From an uncultured Clostridia bacterium (GTDB lineage Bacteria > Bacillota > Clostridia > UBA1381), in assembly GCA_947626075.1 (NCBI GenBank), contig CANQQW010000006.1, positions 1 to 44,968 on the forward strand: 44,968 nt of DNA, written 5' to 3'. Positions 9,187 through 17,743 of the stretch are shown one piece after another. Numbering within the stretch: the stretch's first letter is position 1; the number at the start of each line of letters is the position of its first letter. The notes under the pieces were generated by a model that had not been told where the DNA came from, did no database searches, and saw only the letters and a list, made by a program, of their open reading frames with translations. The position numbers and the translations under genes are program-made.

Positions 9187-9215
9187 ATTGTACTATAAAA
9201 TTCCAAAATAGTCCA
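9187..9215 (-). promoter_or_regulatory. Candidate promoter of the yloU-fakA-recG operon
   Basis: The minus strand carries TGGACT, a 17-base spacer and TACAAT about 45 bases before the yloU start. The -35 match is only partial (four of six), so this is a moderate call. Confidence 0.5.
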
Positions 9216-9254
9216 TACGTAAAAATCATGTTTTTGAAAAATTTTTAATTATCC

Positions 9255-9283
9255 TTGCGCGAAAACGGTTTACGGTATATAAT
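9255..9283 (+). promoter_or_regulatory. Sigma-A type promoter of the tyrosine recombinase gene
   Basis: TTGCGC, a 17-base spacer and a perfect TATAAT lie about 30 bases upstream of the ATG at 9314. The region 9142-9313 between the two divergent genes holds this promoter, the opposing yloU promoter and an AT-rich stretch with short inverted repeats at about 9220-9250. Confidence 0.75.
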
Positions 9284-9313
9284 TGGTACATAGGGAACGG
9301 AGGTAACGGTCTT

Positions 9314-10360
9314 ATGAGCAAGCGTACAAAGCTTATGAATTTTCTTTCAAATCTGCCGGACTTTGTGTTCGACTACATAGAAATCGCGTACAACGGTGAA
9401 AGCATAAACACGCAGATCGGGTACAGTATAGACATAAAAATATTTTTGGAGTATCTGCAAAAATTCAAGTTCCGCGACGTGAAAAATACCGAGGACTTTA
9501 CAACAGAGCATATGGAGCAGGTCACGCTCCGTGATTTAAACGCATTTACCGCATACTTAAGGGAATACGAAACGGAAACGGTAACAATAGACGGGAAAAA
9601 GGTAAAGCGCGTATGGCATAACAGTCCCTACGGTATAAACAGAAAGCTGTCCGGCATACGCGGACTGTTCCTGTATCTCTACAAGAACGATTTGATTTCG
9701 CAGAATGTGACGGACAAGGTGGATTTTAAAAAAATACATCAGAAAATGAAGCGTCCTTTAAGTACTCAGGAGACGGTGCGGCTCCTTGACGTGCTCTATA
9801 ACGGCGAGAATTATTTCTCGGGACGCGACCTGACGGAGTACGTAAAGAGAAAGCAGCGCGATATAGCTCTGTTTATAACGTATCTCGGCACAGGCTGCCG
9901 AGTGAGCGAGCTTGTAAATCTCGATATGCGCGACGTAAGCTTTGACACGTCCTCGTTTGTGGTGACGCGCAAGGGCGGAGACGAGCAGGAAATATTTATG
10001 CCGGCGCAGGTTGAAAACGAGCTGTTTACATATATGCTCGAACGAGTGAAAACAGAGGACGCGAAAGACGACGCGCTGTTTTTAAGCCGTCTCGGTAAGC
10101 GTATGACGGCGCAGGGCGTTGAGAAGCTTTTAAAAAAATACTGCGCGGCGGCGGGTATAACCGACCCCGACAAAACGCGTCCGCACGCGCTTAGGCGTAC
10201 GTTCGCGTGTAATCTTATCGCCGACGGCGTGGATATAAAAATGGTCGCGGAGCTTATGGGACATAAAAACATAGAGGTTACGCACAAGTACTACACCCAG
10301 TACGCGATAGAAAAGCGCAAGGAGGTTATGCGCGGATTCGATATAAAGGGAAACAGATAA
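9314..10360 (+). CDS. Tyrosine recombinase, Xer-like (long, XerS-like form)
   Basis: The product has 348 residues. The N-terminal third (to about 145) is a SAM-like core-binding domain, and the C-terminal part is the catalytic domain. All active-site residues are visible: R196 in GTGCRVSEL, K220 in TRKGG, H291-x-x-R294 in PHALRRTF, H317 in LMGHKNIEVT and the nucleophile Y326. XerC/XerD are usually about 300 residues; the extra N-terminal length and single-gene context recall XerS, the one-recombinase chromosome dimer resolution enzyme of streptococci, but this is inference. No phage or element genes flank it, so a housekeeping role is more likely than an integrase role. The start is supported by GGAGGT upstream and a promoter at 9255-9283. 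It is transcribed divergently from yloU-fakA-recG and ends in a shared terminator. Confidence 0.88.
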   Translation: MSKRTKLMNFLSNLPDFVFDYIEIAYNGESINTQIGYSIDIKIFLEYLQKFKFRDVKNTEDFTTEHMEQVTLRDLNAFTAYLREYETETVTIDGKKVKRVWHNSPYGINRKLSGIRGLFLYLYKNDLISQNVTDKVDFKKIHQKMKRPLSTQETVRLLDVLYNGENYFSGRDLTEYVKRKQRDIALFITYLGTGCRVSELVNLDMRDVSFDTSSFVVTRKGGDEQEIFMPAQVENELFTYMLERVKTEDAKDDALFLSRLGKRMTAQGVEKLLKKYCAAAGITDPDKTRPHALRRTFACNLIADGVDIKMVAELMGHKNIEVTHKYYTQYAIEKRKEVMRGFDIKGNR

Positions 10361-10390
10361 AAAAACGCCCGAAGGCGCTTTTTATCTTTT
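10361..10390. terminator. Bidirectional terminator between the recombinase and PF06541 genes
   Basis: The core stem CGCC-CGAA-GGCG is flanked by an A-run on the left and a T-run on the right, giving a terminator readable in both directions. It directly abuts the recombinase stop and overlaps the last codons of the convergent gene. Confidence 0.7.
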
Positions 10391-10975
10391 AAACGCGTGT
10401 TTGATTTTCTCAACTACCTCGCTGTGTTCAAGCTCGCGGAACACGCCGGACTGCTTTTCGACATACCACAGCTTTGCCGCGTCGGTATGCATCGCCGAGC
10501 GCGCGGCGTCCGTTACCATAACCGCCGCTATGACGACCGTAAGCGCGGCGCACGCGGTATTGTCTATTCTGTTAATCATTCCGAATGTAAACGGCGCTAT
10601 GAATTTTATCAGCGCGACCGTGGCTATACCGAACATGGTAACGCTAATCACGCATATTCTTCCGTTTATATTGAGCGGCCAGCCGGTATAATCCCACCAA
10701 CGCCGTCCGAAAAGGCGTTCCAAAAGCCATGACACAAAATACTCCAGCGAGCCTGTCACCGCCATTCCCGCCGCAAACAGCGCGAACGGGTTTTTAATCC
10801 CTCCGAGCAGCAGCAAATCAAGCATCGCTCCTATTCCGTATATCGGGCAAAAGCACGTGCTTAAAAAGCCGCTGTTCACCAATTTTCTGTGCTGTACACT
10901 GTAATACACCGTCTCATACGCCCAGCCTATAAAGCTGAATACCGCAAAGCATAGAAAATAACGGCATATATTCAT
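10382..10975 (-). CDS. Putative ABC-transporter type IV membrane protein (PF06541-like)
   Basis: A 197-residue polytopic membrane protein with about four or five hydrophobic segments. The pattern FSFIGWAYETVYYSVQHRKLVNSGFL, followed by CPIYGIGAMLDLLL, then EYFVSWLLERLFGRRWWDYTGWPLNINGRIC (read in parts), is characteristic of the PF06541 (CmpB-like, putative ABC-transporter type IV) family found widely in Clostridia. The role of the family is not known with confidence; no ATPase partner is adjacent. A GGGGGG site precedes the ATG at 10973-10975. It shares a terminator with the convergent recombinase gene. It lies 58 bases downstream of the SLH gene on the same strand and could be read through from that operon, but a separate transcript is possible. 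Confidence 0.8.
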   Translation of the reverse strand: MNICRYFLCFAVFSFIGWAYETVYYSVQHRKLVNSGFLSTCFCPIYGIGAMLDLLLLGGIKNPFALFAAGMAVTGSLEYFVSWLLERLFGRRWWDYTGWPLNINGRICVISVTMFGIATVALIKFIAPFTFGMINRIDNTACAALTVVIAAVMVTDAARSAMHTDAAKLWYVEKQSGVFRELEHSEVVEKIKHAFKR

Positions 10976-11033
10976 ATTTTACCCCCCTGTTAAACATTTT
11001 GTATCTTAATATTGTATCAATTATTGTCTTAAA

Positions 11034-13391
11034 TTACCGCCGCTCGGCTATTATTATGCGTATGCGTCCGCCGGAGGACTCCGCCTTGTCGTAATACGCC
11101 GTAAGACGGTAATTACCGTTTATCGCGTCATCAAGAGTTATTTTCATATACGGCGAGGACAGCTCTTTATTGTACACAACAACCTTATCGCTGAGCAAAT
11201 ATGTCTGCTGACCTATAACCGCTTCGGTGCGCGTGAGTTGCGACACGTACTGCGAGTAATGCGGAAGCTGAACCATGTTGTCAATGTTGCTTCCGTTCAT
11301 CTTGAAGCGGTGCGGTCCCGTGGCGGTAGTTGAAAACGATGTCATGTATGTCGTTTGACTGCCGTCGATATTTATTGTATACATACCGCTTTCGCCCTTG
11401 CTTACGATTATGCCGTAAGTATATGTGTCGCCCGTAACGTCCTTTAATATAAGCTCCTTAATCTCGCCCGCGCCGTTCTTTAAGCTGTACAGCACGTTTG
11501 ATGATGTGAGCGTCACGTTGTCTATCCTCTGAGGATATATTTTGCAATAGCCCGGCGTATCGTCCGAATGAGTTCCCGACGTGTCAAGTATTTTTACATC
11601 GTCTGCAAGGTCATAGTCACCTATTGTTCCCGCCTTAGCGTTTACCTTGCCGTACACGCCGCCGTTGTCGTTTACACGTTTCAGCGTCGCTTTTCCGTTC
11701 TTAAAGCTTATCCTTACCGCAGAGCATACAAATGACGAATAATCATTCGCGGTCTCGTACTCATTCATAATTCCGTCCGACGTTACCACCTTGGCGTAAT
11801 AGCTCGTATAAACGGTGTTATCGGGATTTTTGAAATCTTTCTTTCCCGTTTCCGTCACAAATCCGCCCGTGGCGCCCGAGGACGCGCTGACCGCGGCGCC
11901 GCTGCCCGCTCCGCTCACGCCCGCCACCGCGCGGTTCCTGCCGAGAAGCAGCGTCACAGTGTCGCCGTAGTTATATTTGCCGCTCGATGAAAGGTCGTTA
12001 AACGCCTCCACGCTCTCAACGGGGTAATCTGTACCCGAAACCGTTACCGACGCGGGCGCGTCCTTTGTCGGGGACGCGTTTTCGTACACGCCCGTAACCT
12101 TATCCGTGTACGCGAGGACTATATTCAAGTTCGGGCTGTAATAAACAATATCGTCCGATTGCAAATCCGACATACTCGCCTTCACGCCGCCGCGCATAAC
12201 GGTGGTGTTCGCGTCCGAGGGGAAGTTCGGCACCTGTCCTCTGCTTGTAACTCTGACAGGTCCCTCCATAGCGCTCGATTCGTATGTTATATAATCAATC
12301 GAGCCGCCGCTTGTGCGCTTTACGTACATCGTGTCGCCCATTTCCATATTGTCTTTCACAAGTGAATACATTGTCGGGCTTTGATTTTCATACACGGTCG
12401 CGCTGTCGGGTATATCTATCGTCTCAAAATTGCCGTTCCTGTAGCCCACTACGGCATTCGGAAGCGTTGAGTATACAAAATATGTCTCGTAATCATTATT
12501 TTCGTAAGCCGTATCGGGAACGAACGCAATAATATCGCGCGAGTTTTTGACAAACACGTTTCCCGTCATACCGACGCATTCGTCGCTGAAATAATCTCCC
12601 TTTGTGTACGTTCCCGCCGAAGTGAATATCTTATCCGTCCCGAGAGAATTATCCTGCGCGTACCCTGCGATTACGTCCGCGTCCTCCGTCATGGTACAGT
12701 TATGAGAGCCTAAAAGCGATCCGGCGTAACTGGAAGTGCCGACGGTGGTCGTGCTCTGCGACGTTCTCTGAGTATTCGCGTTCGGCTGAGAAGCGCTGCC
12801 CGCGCTTGTGGTCGTCGTTTGCGTGCTTGTCGATACGGTAACATCCGCCAAAAGCGTATTATAAACAAGGCGCATTACCTGCCGCCTCGTCATTTCCGTG
12901 CCTATCCCTCCGTCCACGCCGTCCGTAAGGTCAAGTCCCTGCGCCTTGGCTATCTGACCGTAGGGATACGCCGCGCCGAAAGCGCTGTCATTGTAGCCTA
13001 AAACGCGCAGCATTATCGAAATTGCCTCCTCGTATGTCACCGTATTATCGGGGCGGTACGTTCCGTCGAGGTATCCCTGAACGTATCCCGCCGACATCGC
13101 CGCCTTTATGTACGGCGCATACCAGCGCGTATAAGGCACGTCGCGGTACGGAGATATTTGAAGTCCGAGCGCCACAGTGTCCTTTTCGCTTGACGCGGCT
13201 ACCGCGATTTTCGCGAATTCCGCGCGCGAAACGAGACGGTCAAGTCCCATATCGCCGTTCTCGTCGCCCTGCATAATTTCAAGGTCCTTAAGAAGCGATA
13301 CAATTCCGTCCTCCTCGCTCCACTGCGCGCTTACCGTGCTCGGCATGATGCACAGCGCCGCGAAAAGTATTAACAGCACAATTTTTTTCAT
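11034..13391 (-). CDS. Secreted protein with three S-layer homology domains
   Basis: The product has 785 residues. A signal peptide is clear at residues 1-22 (hydrophobic, ending VSAQ). Three SLH modules follow: about 25-75 (LVSRAEFAKIAVAAS), 83-140 (YRDVPYTRWYAPYIKAAMSAG with GYLDGTYRPDNTVTYEEA) and 141-192 (EMTRRQVMRLVYNTLL). SLH modules bind secondary cell-wall polymers. Residues about 193-225 are a Ser/Thr-rich linker. The remaining 550 residues are not recognised; they are beta-rich in appearance, with many Asp, Gly, Ser, Thr and Tyr residues and no catalytic motif that could be identified. The gene is 15 bases behind the MacB-like permease and preceded by GGAGG, so it is the last gene of the exporter operon. 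It may be a cargo or a wall-anchored partner of that exporter (inference). Confidence 0.88.
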   Translation of the reverse strand: MKKIVLLILFAALCIMPSTVSAQWSEEDGIVSLLKDLEIMQGDENGDMGLDRLVSRAEFAKIAVAASSEKDTVALGLQISPYRDVPYTRWYAPYIKAAMSAGYVQGYLDGTYRPDNTVTYEEAISIMLRVLGYNDSAFGAAYPYGQIAKAQGLDLTDGVDGGIGTEMTRRQVMRLVYNTLLADVTVSTSTQTTTTSAGSASQPNANTQRTSQSTTTVGTSSYAGSLLGSHNCTMTEDADVIAGYAQDNSLGTDKIFTSAGTYTKGDYFSDECVGMTGNVFVKNSRDIIAFVPDTAYENNDYETYFVYSTLPNAVVGYRNGNFETIDIPDSATVYENQSPTMYSLVKDNMEMGDTMYVKRTSGGSIDYITYESSAMEGPVRVTSRGQVPNFPSDANTTVMRGGVKASMSDLQSDDIVYYSPNLNIVLAYTDKVTGVYENASPTKDAPASVTVSGTDYPVESVEAFNDLSSSGKYNYGDTVTLLLGRNRAVAGVSGAGSGAAVSASSGATGGFVTETGKKDFKNPDNTVYTSYYAKVVTSDGIMNEYETANDYSSFVCSAVRISFKNGKATLKRVNDNGGVYGKVNAKAGTIGDYDLADDVKILDTSGTHSDDTPGYCKIYPQRIDNVTLTSSNVLYSLKNGAGEIKELILKDVTGDTYTYGIIVSKGESGMYTINIDGSQTTYMTSFSTTATGPHRFKMNGSNIDNMVQLPHYSQYVSQLTRTEAVIGQQTYLLSDKVVVYNKELSSPYMKITLDDAINGNYRLTAYYDKAESSGGRIRIIIAERR

Positions 13392-13406
13392 AATAATCCT
13401 CCGTTA

Positions 13407-14579
13407 TCAATCATATCTCAGCGCGTCTATCGGATTAAGCGCCGCCGCCTTCTTGGCGGGCATAAATCCGAAGAATACGCCTATCGCCGCCGATACCGTG
13501 AACGATACTACTATTGAGGCGGGCGTCGGGAGCACGTTCATATCGAGCAGTTTGCCCGCGCCCACGGCTAAAAGCGAGCCAAACATAATTCCTATCACTC
13601 CGCCTATACAGCTTAACATTCCCGCCTCCATTATGAACTGCGAGAGAATGTCGCGCTGCTTCGCGCCGAGCGACTTCCTTATACCTATCTCGCGCGTCCT
13701 TTCCGTCACGGAAACGAGCATTATATTCATAATTCCTATACCCGCGACGACGAGCGATATTGCGGCGATTGCGATAAGCACGGCTCCCATACTGTCGAGA
13801 ATAGTCGTAAGCGATTCCGCTATCGCTTTCATCGCTATTACCGTGTAATAATCGTCGTCGCCTATATCCTTTTCGCAAAGCTGCTCTATAAGCGTCTCCG
13901 CGGCTTCAACCGTTTCCTGATTCGTCGCGTATACTATGTACCTGCTTATTTTGCTTGAATGTATCGTATGCGCCGCGACGGTGTACGGCACGTAAATACA
14001 GTCGTCGTCCGAGTCCTTTTCCGAGTCGCTGCGCTCTTCGATTATTCCCACAACCTTGTATGGCGTTCCCGTGATTTGCAGCGTCTTACCGAGCGCGTCG
14101 CCGTCAAAAAGCTCTTTCGCGATGTACGTGCCTATTACGCACACTTTCTGCATACGCTCCACGTCAATATACGTAATGTTTCTGCCGTATTCTATCTTGT
14201 AGCCGTAAAGGTCTATATACTGCTCGTTTACGCCGGTCGCGGACGACGTTATGGATTCCGTGCCGTCCTTTATGTATGCCGGCATGGTGACGCATGGCGA
14301 ATAGCCCTTTATAATGTCGGGGTACTTTTGCGCAAGCTCGTCAACGTGCTCTACGGGTAATTCTATCGTGTCCGCTCTGTCGGTCAAAGTGACTGAAATA
14401 GCCTCTATGCCGACTTCCTCAAACGCGTCCGTAACCTCCGACGTAAGTCCCGACATAAGGCTTACGAGCGATATTACCGCCGTTATTCCTATGATTATGC
14501 CGAGCATCGTGAGCAAGGAGCGCATTTTGTTGCTGATGACGCTGTTTATAGCCATTTTAAAGCATTTCCAAAGCATCAC
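13407..14579 (-). CDS. MacB-like ABC transporter permease (FtsX domain)
   Basis: The product has 390 residues. It starts with SVISNKMRSLLTMLGIIIGI, the standard first membrane helix of MacB/LolC-type permeases. A periplasmic-type core domain follows at about residues 45-265, where QITGTPYKVVGIIEE is typical. Then come three helices with the FtsX signature GIGIMNIMLVSVTERTREIGIRKSLGA and the closing PAKKAAALNPIDALRYD. It pairs with the adjacent ATPase, whose stop overlaps this start in an ATGA arrangement. Such permeases work by mechanotransmission, exporting peptides, antibiotics or lipoproteins, and do not have a classical transport channel. In a Gram-positive host the substrate cannot be read from sequence. 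The membrane-fusion protein upstream completes the tripartite set. Confidence 0.92.
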   Translation of the reverse strand: MMLWKCFKMAINSVISNKMRSLLTMLGIIIGITAVISLVSLMSGLTSEVTDAFEEVGIEAISVTLTDRADTIELPVEHVDELAQKYPDIIKGYSPCVTMPAYIKDGTESITSSATGVNEQYIDLYGYKIEYGRNITYIDVERMQKVCVIGTYIAKELFDGDALGKTLQITGTPYKVVGIIEERSDSEKDSDDDCIYVPYTVAAHTIHSSKISRYIVYATNQETVEAAETLIEQLCEKDIGDDDYYTVIAMKAIAESLTTILDSMGAVLIAIAAISLVVAGIGIMNIMLVSVTERTREIGIRKSLGAKQRDILSQFIMEAGMLSCIGGVIGIMFGSLLAVGAGKLLDMNVLPTPASIVVSFTVSAAIGVFFGFMPAKKAAALNPIDALRYD

Positions 14580-15337
14580 GTCGCCCCCTTTGCTTTCTCG
14601 TCCTCGGGAGCTTCCTCGCCCGCGCCGTGCATCTGCATTACAGTCACGTCGCCCTCTACCGGTCCGTCGTATACGATACGTCCGTCGGTAATGCGTACTA
14701 TGCGTTTTGCGCGCGCCGCGATTGAATTATCGTGGGTAACGAGTATAATCGTGTTGCCCTCGCGGTTGAGCTTCTGCAAAAACATCATTACTTCTCTGCC
14801 AGTGCGCGAGTCGAGCGCGCCCGTAGGCTCGTCTGCGAGTATAACCGACGGTTCTCCCGCCAACGCGCGGGCTATAGACACTCTCTGCTGCTGTCCGCCC
14901 GAAAGCTGAGACGGATAATTGCCCGCTTTCGCCTTAAGTCCCACGCGTTCAAGCGAAGCGAGCGCGCGTCTGCGCTGCTCCGATTCTCTCATACCCGCGT
15001 AAAGCAGCGGAAGCTGTACATTCTCGAGTACCGTCAGCTTCGGGATAAGATTGTACTGCTGAAAGATAAATCCGAGCATTTTATTGCGTATTTCCGCAAG
15101 CTCGTCTTGCGAGTAATTGCCTATTTTTCTGCCGTTTAACTTGTATGTTCCCTTTGTCGCAACGTCGAGACAGCCGATAATGTTCATGCACGTGGACTTG
15201 CCCGAGCCTGACTGACCGACTATGGCGACAAACTCGCCCTTTTCTATTGTAAGGGAAATTCCGTCCAGCGCGTGGACGGACGTGTCTCCCATTTTGTATA
15301 TCTTGTATACGTCCTTTAATTCCACCAAAGGCGTCAT
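14576..15337 (-). CDS. MacB/LolD-type ABC transporter ATP-binding protein
   Basis: A 253-residue ATPase with all motifs: VGQSGSGKSTCMN (Walker A), FIFQQYNLIPKLTVLENV (Q-loop), LSGGQQQRVSIARAL (signature), VILADEPTGALDS (Walker B) and VTHD (switch histidine). The ATPTGALD form is the MacB/LolD/FtsE subgroup. A C-terminal extension of about 25 charged residues follows the conserved core. The GGAGG site upstream and the 15-base gap from the adaptor gene place it in the same operon, and its 3' end overlaps the permease start by four bases, suggesting translational coupling. It energises the adjacent permease at the inner face of the membrane. Confidence 0.95.
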   Translation of the reverse strand: MTPLVELKDVYKIYKMGDTSVHALDGISLTIEKGEFVAIVGQSGSGKSTCMNIIGCLDVATKGTYKLNGRKIGNYSQDELAEIRNKMLGFIFQQYNLIPKLTVLENVQLPLLYAGMRESEQRRRALASLERVGLKAKAGNYPSQLSGGQQQRVSIARALAGEPSVILADEPTGALDSRTGREVMMFLQKLNREGNTIILVTHDNSIAARAKRIVRITDGRIVYDGPVEGDVTVMQMHGAGEEAPEDEKAKGAT

Positions 15338-15352
15338 GCTGCCACCTCCGCC

Positions 15353-17524
15353 TTATCTCGGGCCGCCGCCCGTATTGCCGCCGCCCGTATTGCCGCCGCC
15401 TCTGTTTCCGCCGGGAGCTCCGCCGCCGGGAGCGCCACCGCCGCCGGGGCTGCCGCCCATGCCACCGCCCATTGTGGCATTCATGGCATTCGCCATATCG
15501 TCGTCAAGGGCGCCTTCGCTTGAAGCGAGCGTGTTAAGCGTCCTTACGCTGTCGCCTTCCTTAAGACCTGACTTGACCTCTATGTAATCAGCGTCGTTCA
15601 GTCCCGTTTCAATCACTATCGCGCGGTACCCCTCGGGAACTTCTATGTTCTTCGGCAGATTATCCGTTAGATTGCCTTTTCCGCCCGCGCGGCGTCCGCC
15701 GTCCATAGGCGCTGCCGTGGGCGCGGCGCTCGCTTCGGGAGCGTCCTTGTCTTTGTCTTTCTTACCGTCCTCAGACGGCTTAACCGCGTCGGTAACGTCG
15801 TTCGCGCGCTTGGAGCCGTCGTCCTTCACGAAAACAATATTGCCGCGGTTTATGCTGTTCATCGGTATTGCGAGCGCATTTTCCGCTTCCTCGACGACAA
15901 TCTCCGCGTCAACGTTCATGCCCGGGAGCAGGTCGCCGTAGTCTTTAATCTGAATGTCTATCGTATACGTCGTGACGCCGTTTTGGTTCACGCCGTCCAC
16001 GGGTACTTTAACGACTTCGCCGACAAATTCACCCTCCGCCGCGTCCGCCGTTACAGTTGCTTTCTGACCGACCTTAATGAGCGCGACTTCCGTCTCGTCA
16101 ACGTCAATACTGAGCTTGACGCTTGAAAGGTCGTAAATCACGCAAAGCGGGTCTGTCCCGTTCGACGAGTCTATCGTGTCGCCCGACTTGGCGTTCTTTG
16201 TTACCACGGTACCGTCAATAGGAGCTTCAACAAGGTAATCGTCCACCGTTTTTTGGGCGTTCTGAACCTGCAAGCGCGCGTCGTCAAGCGCGAGACCGGC
16301 GTTCTTTATATTTGAATCCTGAGAATATGTATCGTTGTTAAGCACCTGTTTTTCAAGCGCCAGCACAGCGTCATCATACGAAAGGCGCGCGTTGTCGTAG
16401 CTTGTTTGCAGCTGACTTGAATCTATATGCGCTATCTGTTCGCCCGCGTATACCGCGTCGCCCGTGTTCTTGTTAAGGTTCTCGATCGTACCCGACGCTT
16501 CAGCGGTTATAGTGCGCGTTTGGGCATACTCAAAGCTTGCCGTGTCGGAGCTCGCCGCTCCGTTTACCACGGCGCTGCCGATATCGCTTGACGTAAGCGC
16601 GCCGGGATTCGCGACCTCAATCGTCGCGTAAGTTATTATCGTGTGCGCTCCCGTAGCCGTAGACCCGCCCGAAACGTCCGTTACAGTTCCTATAAGCTTT
16701 TCGCCCGTACCGGCGACTGATACCTCCGCCGACGCGCCCTCGTACAGATTTGCAGAGTCAAATTCGTTAAACGGCAGACGCAGCTTCATAACAGAGTCAT
16801 CGTACACCTCGGCAATCTGCGCGCCGGTTTGTATTTTCGCTCCGTTGTCAACGTATACCGCGCTCACCTTGCCGTTTATATCGGACGTTACATAGCTGTC
16901 ATTAAGGGATTTTTGCGCGTCGTTTAAGGAGTTTAACGCCTTCTGGACGGAATTGCGCGCGCTCGCCGTCTGATTGCTGTTCGCGGAAACGGTCTGCGTC
17001 CTTGTCTTTACGGCGTCAGCGTACTGCTGCTGCGCCTTCGTAAGATTATTCTTGGCGCTCGTAAGCTGATTTTGCGCGTCCTCGTCGTCAAACTGATACA
17101 GCTTATCGCCCTTTTTGACCGTTTTGCCCTCAGTTATGTAATCAGCGGTTATATCGCCCGAATGCATGGATATAACGTTATACGAGTCGTTCGGCTCTAT
17201 GTGCGCCGAGCCTGTGATTGTATTCGATATTGTGCGTCTTATTACCGGCATATCCGTATACATTTCTTCCTCTGCCTTTTTATCGGCGATATGTCCGCGT
17301 ATACTCGATATTATAAACAGCAACACAATAACGCCTACCACACTCCCGAGTATGATAAGCCTCTTCTTTCTCTTTTTTCTTTTTAATGTGAGCGCGTCGT
17401 CTTCATCGCCGTAGTACTCGCTGTCATCCGAAAACGATACCTCACCGTCCGTTTCGCCGCTTTCCGCGCTTTCTTCGCCGGACGCTGTTTCCTTTACTTC
17501 CTCCTCAGATGTTAAATCCTCCAT
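15353..17524 (-). CDS. HlyD/MacA-like membrane-fusion protein with duplicated modules and Gly-rich tail
   Basis: The product has 723 residues, far longer than a usual MacA-like adaptor (about 350-450). Order: an acidic cytoplasmic segment 1-50, one membrane helix at about 55-75, a lipoyl half-motif (SYNVISMHSGDITADYITEG), a coiled-coil hairpin with NQLTSAKNNLTKAQQQYADA, and a matching lipoyl half (SDINGKVSAVYVDNG). A second copy of the same plan follows: ASGTIENLNKNTGDAVYAGEQI, a hairpin with LQTSYDNARLSYDDAVLALE, and APIDGTVVTKNAKSGDTI, then a beta-barrel region to about 540. The last 35 residues are almost only Gly, Pro, Asn, Ala and Arg. It is the first gene of the exporter operon, with a promoter at 17587-17615, and links ATPase and permease to the exterior. 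The duplication is read directly; its function is unknown. Confidence 0.9.
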   Translation of the reverse strand: MEDLTSEEEVKETASGEESAESGETDGEVSFSDDSEYYGDEDDALTLKRKKRKKRLIILGSVVGVIVLLFIISSIRGHIADKKAEEEMYTDMPVIRRTISNTITGSAHIEPNDSYNVISMHSGDITADYITEGKTVKKGDKLYQFDDEDAQNQLTSAKNNLTKAQQQYADAVKTRTQTVSANSNQTASARNSVQKALNSLNDAQKSLNDSYVTSDINGKVSAVYVDNGAKIQTGAQIAEVYDDSVMKLRLPFNEFDSANLYEGASAEVSVAGTGEKLIGTVTDVSGGSTATGAHTIITYATIEVANPGALTSSDIGSAVVNGAASSDTASFEYAQTRTITAEASGTIENLNKNTGDAVYAGEQIAHIDSSQLQTSYDNARLSYDDAVLALEKQVLNNDTYSQDSNIKNAGLALDDARLQVQNAQKTVDDYLVEAPIDGTVVTKNAKSGDTIDSSNGTDPLCVIYDLSSVKLSIDVDETEVALIKVGQKATVTADAAEGEFVGEVVKVPVDGVNQNGVTTYTIDIQIKDYGDLLPGMNVDAEIVVEEAENALAIPMNSINRGNIVFVKDDGSKRANDVTDAVKPSEDGKKDKDKDAPEASAAPTAAPMDGGRRAGGKGNLTDNLPKNIEVPEGYRAIVIETGLNDADYIEVKSGLKEGDSVRTLNTLASSEGALDDDMANAMNATMGGGMGGSPGGGGAPGGGAPGGNRGGGNTGGGNTGGGPR
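15361..15405. repeat. 15-base tandem repeat encoding the Gly-Gly-Gly-Asn-Thr tail
   Basis: GCCGCCGCCCGTATT occurs twice in tandem, followed by a partial third copy, at the 3' end of the membrane-fusion protein gene. On the coding strand it encodes repeated GGGNT units. Copy number variation would change tail length without shifting the frame. Confidence 0.8.
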
Positions 17525-17586
17525 AGGACCGCCTCCCGATGCAAAATCTATATTTTTATAAGTTTATTAACCTATACTCGGTAATT

Positions 17587-17615
17587 ATTTTATCACTTTA
17601 AATTTTTAAAGTCAA
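17587..17615 (-). promoter_or_regulatory. Sigma-A type promoter of the exporter-SLH operon
   Basis: On the minus strand TTGACT, a 17-base spacer and TAAAAT lie about 65 bases before the membrane-fusion protein start. Spacing and hexamers are good. Confidence 0.7.
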
Positions 17616-17674
17616 CAAACCGCCGTAAAAATTTACAGTGAGTTCACAATTTGGCGTTATACCTGTTACAAATA

Positions 17675-17703
17675 TTGACAACAACTCACCGATGTACTAA
17701 AAT
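17675..17703 (+). promoter_or_regulatory. Sigma-A type promoter of the GT-C gene
   Basis: A perfect TTGACA, a 17-base spacer and TAAAAT lie about 40 bases upstream of the ATG at 17744. It is divergent from the exporter operon promoter at 17587-17615. Confidence 0.75.
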
Positions 17704-17743
17704 ATATACAGTTTAATTCACATTACGGCAGGAGGAAAATGTT

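Noticed and set aside
9314-10360. The tyrosine recombinase as an integrase of a mobile element
   Set aside because: No tRNA attachment site, excisionase, phage or conjugation genes are adjacent, and the flanks are housekeeping genes.
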